Source: Setoptus koraiensis
Taxonomy: Eukaryota; Arthropoda
Assembly (NCBI GenBank): GCA_048013815.1
Contig: CM106585.1
Span: forward strand, 8,432,001 to 8,496,000
Length of the DNA: 64,000 nucleotides
Direction of reading: 5' to 3'
The position numbers and the translations under genes are program-made. The notes beneath the pieces are model-generated. The model was not told the DNA's origin. It saw nothing but the letters and a program-made list of their open reading frames with translations, and made no database searches. Numbering within the stretch: the first letter of the stretch is position 1; each line of letters begins with the position of its first letter. This document shows, one piece after another, positions 61,193 through 64,000 of this stretch.

Positions 61193-61774
61193 ATGGACGT
61201 CGATTTCGAATTAGATGGCTTTGAGGATCTAGATTATGAAGACGAAGCCATTCAGCGTAAATATCGTCAACTTGGTTTTAAGCGTGGATATAGCCTTGGC
61301 GAAGAAACTGGGTGGAGGGAAGGTTACGCTTACGGAGTCAAGAAGGGTGCCACTATAGCAGCGGAAATTGGCTTTTATCAGGGCTTTGTCTATGCTTGGA
61401 TCAATCTATTAGAGAAAGAGGATACATGCAAACAGAAGAAAGTAACAGTTTTAAGAGATCTACTCAACATGACCAAAGAATTCCCAAAGACCAATGTCGG
61501 TTCCAACGAGGAAAAGCTCTCTCGTATAAGAGCCAAATTCAAGCAGATCAATTCTCTATTGAATCTTGATATAAGTGCAGAAAACTTTGACTTTACCGCC
61601 TCTGCTCCAGCTTCTTCTTCCAAACAAACAAATCAGTCTAACCTCTCAAACAGCCAGACTACCTCCTTTCCTAGCAACCAGAAAGGCAACTACAATCAAA
61701 AATCAGCATCTAGACAATCATTCAACCAAAGGCAAGCTCAACAATCCTCCAATATGCAAGAGATGTCTTTCTAA
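61193..61774 (+). CDS. LTO1: LTO1 / ORAOV1 homologue
   Basis: Single exon, 193 residues. After an acidic start (MDVDFELDGFEDLDYEDE) comes the family's regular Gly pattern (GFKRGYSLGEETGWREGYAYGV..., each G four residues apart), then the conserved EIGFYQGFVYAW and a helical part ending in RIRAKFKQINSLLNLD. With YAE1, LTO1 forms an adaptor that carries the cytosolic iron-sulfur assembly machinery to ABCE1/Rli1, the ribosome-recycling ATPase. The C-terminal about 60 residues are Ser/Gln/Asn-rich and extend beyond the vertebrate protein (137 residues). It converges with GPAA1. Confidence 0.9.
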   Translation: MDVDFELDGFEDLDYEDEAIQRKYRQLGFKRGYSLGEETGWREGYAYGVKKGATIAAEIGFYQGFVYAWINLLEKEDTCKQKKVTVLRDLLNMTKEFPKTNVGSNEEKLSRIRAKFKQINSLLNLDISAENFDFTASAPASSSKQTNQSNLSNSQTTSFPSNQKGNYNQKSASRQSFNQRQAQQSSNMQEMSF

Positions 61775-62055
61775 ATACGTGCCATATCCTAGAAAAGCTA
61801 GTTATGAGCCAACTGTTAAGGCCAACAAAATCAATCAGTCATTATATGCATGAATATACATTGTATTTATGCATTCACCAGTATGTTTAAACATATTTCA
61901 GGCAGAGCCCGCATTGTTATATTAACGAGAAATCTAGGATCTAACTTTCAGGTTAGATAATACTAAATGGAGTTATCCAACATAATTGAGAAGATTGGTG
62001 GCCATGTCTGAATCAATTCAAAATGTATAGGTAAATAGTCTAAGTATTTACAACC

Positions 62056-62061
62056 TTTATT
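62056..62061 (-). terminator. Poly(A) signal of GPAA1
   Basis: AATAAA on the minus strand 78 nt after the GPAA1 stop codon. Confidence 0.6.
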
Positions 62062-62138
62062 CAGCTATTGATTCTGATGAAAAACTGAGAAGATCAACTT
62101 GTAATAGATCAATAGCATGGAGTATGTTCAATCGTTTA

Positions 62139-64000
62139 TCATAAAACAGAATTTAATTGTATCCACACAGGGTACAATAAAGGACCAACAATAAACCCCC
62201 AGTTTCCAAACAGGAAGTACTCTTCCACTAAATTTGTTATAGATTCACTTACTTGGAATGTAGAGTGCTTAATATTCTCTACTAGTTGGCGTTCTGGGAA
62301 ATTGACGTAATTGAAAATTGTGACGCTCAACCACCCCAAGACTAAGGGATGAATCAACAGTAGAACTATCTTGTTAAGATTTCTAAGAAAGGGGTTTTTC
62401 CGCGGCGATACCAAAATAGCGATCGGTACAATTGATAATGATAAAAATAGTGCTAGTGATATGTTGATAAGGGAAAGAATAGTCAATACAAGAGCCAGAT
62501 TGAGTAATGCCGCCAGCAATCTGGGCGATGGAAGATCCGGATCTGATTGAGGTTGGCTCTTGTACAGTTGAGGAATTAGGAATGAAGTCATGATCAACGC
62601 AGCAGATATCACCTCTCCTAACGTGAATTCATGTCCTAATTGAATGATGTCGGCACAAGATATTATCAATGAGGGCAACATATATAGTAGGCAGGCAAGT
62701 ACCTGGGCCTTCGCGCAAGAAATCGCACCATCCCATAAATTAAACTCTGAACATGCGCTCCCATCTTTTGATTGATTTTCATTCAATCTGATGCCGTCTT
62801 GGTAAATTCTCAGACTCTTTAAAACGAGGGGTATAGTCATAAGACCGAATACTATCATGTAGTAGCCTATAGATACAAATCTTCTTAGACTTGGCAATAG
62901 GTAGAAATAGTAAGATCGATTGAAGCGTTCTATCAGATTGTTCAGACTCCTAAATATGCCCTCCAACAGCCGGCCAACGTTAAGAGTAGACGCGAGCAAG
63001 ACACTGTTTTTACTAGATCTCCTGAATTGTAAGCCCTCCAATGTCAATGACTGTATCGAATATTTCTGAAACAGTGCATGAGCACCATTGATTGTCATAG
63101 AGGCCTGCGTCTTCATCATGGACAAAACGCTCCGCAAGTGGCGATAATATAGTTCCTGTGTAGATAATGCAAATGGATGAGAATATCCATGGAATATCGG
63201 TGTGATTGATTCTCGCGCTGTCATTTCAACTACGAGGTTAAACAAGTCTAGATTTGGCAATTGACCGTTAAGTCCCTCAATTTTGATATTCAAGTGCTCT
63301 ATTTGTTTTCCATGCAACTCGAGATTGATTGCTGCTAGTATGGGTCCACTTCTATAATCCAACTGATCATATTGGATAGATGGAAATTTGTTGGTTGTTG
63401 TGTTGGTGTCATAGTTGACATTGTGATATGCATCAAGCCACGCCGATGTGCCATAGTTGTTGTGCTCAGTAAATAGGATTATTACATCCTTCGACCAATA
63501 GTTTCTGCTGACAAAATATTTTGCCAATGCCAGTATCAATGAGATGCCAGGTAGATTAGAGTATTGTGTGTCATGGTCGTATGTTGCACATAGTACTACA
63601 GCTTCCGATGTCTGGGCTCTTTCGGCCCTTATTATGGAATATAGATTTTGACCTCGTAACGCGAGAGGCTCGTCATTGAGTTTAGTTTTAAATTTTTGCC
63701 GATAAGTAAAATGTTGCTTGTAGGAGGCCAATCCAAAACTATTGAGCCTCTTGCTTAAATATTGAAATAGTAGCGGTGCAGTAGAGGATTTGTCTTTTTG
63801 TTGTCGGACAATTGAGTTAAGTTCCTCCAGGTAAATTTGAGCTTCATGATCGAATGAAAATTCCCTCTGAACTAATCCAGGCAACAATGAATTGTCAGAG
63901 AAATAGGTGTTCATACACATGAATTCTGATATTAGAACAAAGAATGCTCCCAATCCAATGAGGTATATTAGCAGGTATGTCATTGTGCTGATAATACTAC
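62139..64000 (-). CDS. GPAA1: GPI transamidase subunit GPAA1 (5' partial)
   Basis: 614 residues from the ATG at 63983, with the frame open to the window edge. The start of the visible protein (LLIYLIGLGAFFVL) aligns with the first membrane helix of GPAA1, about 25 residues into the vertebrate protein, so the true start or an upstream exon probably lies beyond 64000. Conserved points: NTYFSDNSLLPGLV after the first helix, a peptidase-like lumenal domain with ATYDHDTQYSNLPG, YWSKDVIILFTEHNNYGTSAWLDAYH and a GYSHPFALS stretch, then several C-terminal membrane helices. GPAA1 is a subunit of the ER complex that cuts C-terminal signals and attaches preformed GPI anchors; its lumenal domain is thought to handle the lipid substrate. 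Convergent with LTO1, with about 360 bp between stops. Confidence 0.92.
   Translation of the reverse strand, partial: SIISTMTYLLIYLIGLGAFFVLISEFMCMNTYFSDNSLLPGLVQREFSFDHEAQIYLEELNSIVRQQKDKSSTAPLLFQYLSKRLNSFGLASYKQHFTYRQKFKTKLNDEPLALRGQNLYSIIRAERAQTSEAVVLCATYDHDTQYSNLPGISLILALAKYFVSRNYWSKDVIILFTEHNNYGTSAWLDAYHNVNYDTNTTTNKFPSIQYDQLDYRSGPILAAINLELHGKQIEHLNIKIEGLNGQLPNLDLFNLVVEMTARESITPIFHGYSHPFALSTQELYYRHLRSVLSMMKTQASMTINGAHALFQKYSIQSLTLEGLQFRRSSKNSVLLASTLNVGRLLEGIFRSLNNLIERFNRSYYFYLLPSLRRFVSIGYYMIVFGLMTIPLVLKSLRIYQDGIRLNENQSKDGSACSEFNLWDGAISCAKAQVLACLLYMLPSLIISCADIIQLGHEFTLGEVISAALIMTSFLIPQLYKSQPQSDPDLPSPRLLAALLNLALVLTILSLINISLALFLSLSIVPIAILVSPRKNPFLRNLNKIVLLLIHPLVLGWLSVTIFNYVNFPERQLVENIKHSTFQVSESITNLVEEYFLFGNWGFIVGPLLYPVWIQLNSVL

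Overview
This window is nuclear DNA from an animal. The genes carry GT..AG introns, AATAAA-type poly(A) signals and metazoan-only families (HECW-type HECT ligase, LYST, ZNF598, BAG3/starvin-like co-chaperone). Introns are few and short: the eight I can place with confidence are 89-115 nt, and several genes (LYST at 8.5 kb, VPS4, RER1, LTO1, golgin-97) are single open exons. The DNA is moderately AT-rich, and many proteins carry Asn/Gln/Ser/His/Thr-rich linkers. A small-genome arthropod, perhaps an acariform mite, fits best, but this is inference and no marker gene proves it. No rRNA, tRNA, CRISPR array, DNA transposon, LINE, LTR or virus-like element was recognised.

Layout. 1-7.5 kb: one minus-strand gene for a very large leucine-rich-repeat type I membrane protein, with a 99-nt intron and a mucin-like low-complexity ectodomain. 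7.5-21.8 kb: a gene-poor stretch with no supported coding gene. It holds microsatellites, a 15-bp perfect hairpin, E2F-like palindromes and at least eight exact POU octamers (ATTTGCAT/ATGCAAAT), about ten times the chance expectation, so it may be a cis-regulatory domain. 21.9-38.5 kb: a compact gene array: HECW-like ubiquitin ligase (-), GET3/ASNA1 (+), VPS4 (-), ZNF598 (+), BAG3/starvin-like protein (-) and TMEM115 (-). 38.5-54.8 kb: LYST (-), golgin-97/GOLGA1-like GRIP protein (+), a secreted low-complexity acidic protein (-) and a tiny secreted Gly/Tyr/His-rich peptide (-). 55.5-64 kb: a two-helix membrane protein (-), a simple-repeat-rich gap, RER1 (-), LTO1/ORAOV1 (+) and GPAA1 (-, 5' end probably outside the window).

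Most neighbouring genes alternate in strand, so the compact part is a series of divergent promoters (about 1.1-1.8 kb) and convergent 3' ends (about 240-590 bp) with poly(A) signals close to the stop codons. Many genes serve membrane traffic or protein quality control: GET3 (tail-anchored protein insertion), VPS4 (ESCRT-III disassembly), TMEM115, golgin-97 and RER1 (Golgi), LYST (lysosome-related organelles), GPAA1 (GPI anchoring), ZNF598 (ribosome-collision ubiquitylation), HECW and BAG. I see no evidence that they are co-regulated.

The least expected signals are the octamer-rich gene-poor domain, a tandemly duplicated bidirectional poly(A) segment between ZNF598 and the BAG gene, a repeated CTTCACCGAC motif in the LYST/golgin-97 divergent promoter, and two candidate spliced microprotein genes.
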